Positions 63,831-64,000 of a stretch of DNA of 64,000 nucleotides are shown one piece after another. Numbering within the stretch: the first letter of the stretch is position 1; each line of letters begins with the position of its first letter. Source of the stretch: Syntrophobacteraceae bacterium (lineage in GTDB: Bacteria > Desulfobacterota > Syntrophobacteria > Syntrophobacterales > Syntrophobacteraceae); NCBI GenBank assembly GCA_003566995.1, contig PXBG01000074.1:24294-88293 (forward strand), in the 5' to 3' direction. Under the pieces are notes generated by a model. It was not told the DNA's origin, made no database searches, and saw only the letters and a list, made by a program, of their open reading frames with translations. The translations under genes were made by a program, and so were the position numbers.

Positions 63831-64000
63831 TCAGACGATGGATTCGAGCTTGAACAGGAACTGGTCCATCTCCTCCTCTGTGCCGATGGTCACCCGCAGG
63901 TGGTTGGCCACGCGGGGTTTGTTGAAGTACCTCACCAGGATGCCCTGGTCACGGAGCTTTTCGTATATTTCCCTTCCCCTCACGGAAGGGTGTTCCATGA
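63831..64000 (-). CDS. hisC: Histidinol-phosphate aminotransferase, C-terminal end, truncated by window edge
   Basis: The last 170 bp, read on the minus strand, encode the C-terminal 56 residues of a fold-type I aminotransferase: HPSVRGREIYEKLRDQGILV, then RYFNKPRV, NHLRVTIGTEEEMDQF and a TGA stop. The element VRYFNKP and the LRVTIGT ending are typical of HisC. The start lies beyond the window. With hisF at 8286 it shows that histidine genes are scattered in this genome. Confidence 0.85.
   Translation of the reverse strand, partial: MEHPSVRGREIYEKLRDQGILVRYFNKPRVANHLRVTIGTEEEMDQFLFKLESIV

Overview
The window is about 64 kb of chromosomal DNA from what is most likely an anaerobic, Gram-negative deltaproteobacterial lineage (Desulfobacterota, Syntrophobacterales-like). 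This placement is an inference from gene content: multiheme cytochromes, tRNA-dependent amidation genes next to aspS, futalosine-pathway menaquinone genes (mqnB, mqnD), a BadF/HgdC-type acyl-CoA dehydratase activase system, a PxxKW cysteine-rich protein and an Fe superoxide dismutase. I saw no rRNA, tRNA, CRISPR array, prophage or insertion sequence. Almost all of the window is core genome, and the novelty lies in gene fusions, degenerate paralogues and leader-RNA control.

Layout: (1) 1-3031, an ethylbenzene-dehydrogenase-type haem protein followed by a pentahaem cytochrome lacking its own signal peptide; an A10 run at the junction suggests one polypeptide split by a frameshift. (2) 3195-8058 (minus), aspS-gatC fusion, a GatA-like protein without its catalytic triad, and gatB. 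A compact overlapping promoter region separates aspS from hisF. (3) 8286-11952, hisF, a YaiI/DUF188 protein, Fe-SOD, a conserved unknown and a zinc-ribbon protein. (4) 12164-18303 (minus), aroF-trpE-trpG-trpD-trpC-trpF behind a textbook trp attenuator: promoter, a leader peptide containing CWCWWC, alternative stems and a terminator, plus a second tandem hairpin. (5) 18559-28894 (plus), the rpsB-tsf-pyrH-frr-uppS-cdsA-dxr-rseP cluster, then tsaB, a YkgJ-type protein and der. (6) 28891-33855, a membrane-anchored binding protein, and opposite it the overlapping operon dusB, ispH-ubiA fusion, glycosyltransferase. (7) 34022-40259, a glycine-amidinotransferase-like enzyme, mqnB, mqnD, an unknown protein, a SulP-type transporter without STAS domain, and a Usp protein. 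(8) 40594-48322, ubiB-like kinase, PxxKW protein, a two-component relay of three overlapping genes, and an ABC-2 exporter. (9) 48907-54855, tandem activase, HgdB-like protein and RNase E/G behind a strong promoter. (10) 54899-59816, DUF1573, MauE/DoxX, rhodanese, ACR3, tandem Usp and DUF4405. (11) 60153-64000, a small acidic protein, rlmI, an L,D-transpeptidase and the C-terminus of hisC at the edge.

Together the genes cover translation (S2, EF-Ts, RRF, AspRS/AdT, TsaB, Der, DusB, RlmI), isoprenoid and quinone metabolism (Dxr, UppS, IspH-UbiA, MqnB, MqnD, UbiB), envelope synthesis (CdsA, RseP, LDT) and aromatic amino-acid synthesis. The points most worth checking are the AspRS-GatC fusion next to a GatA-like pseudoenzyme, the IspH-UbiA fusion beside menaquinone genes, the poly-A frameshift in the cytochrome, and the trp attenuator. 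Three loci carry related GC-rich palindromic repeats.
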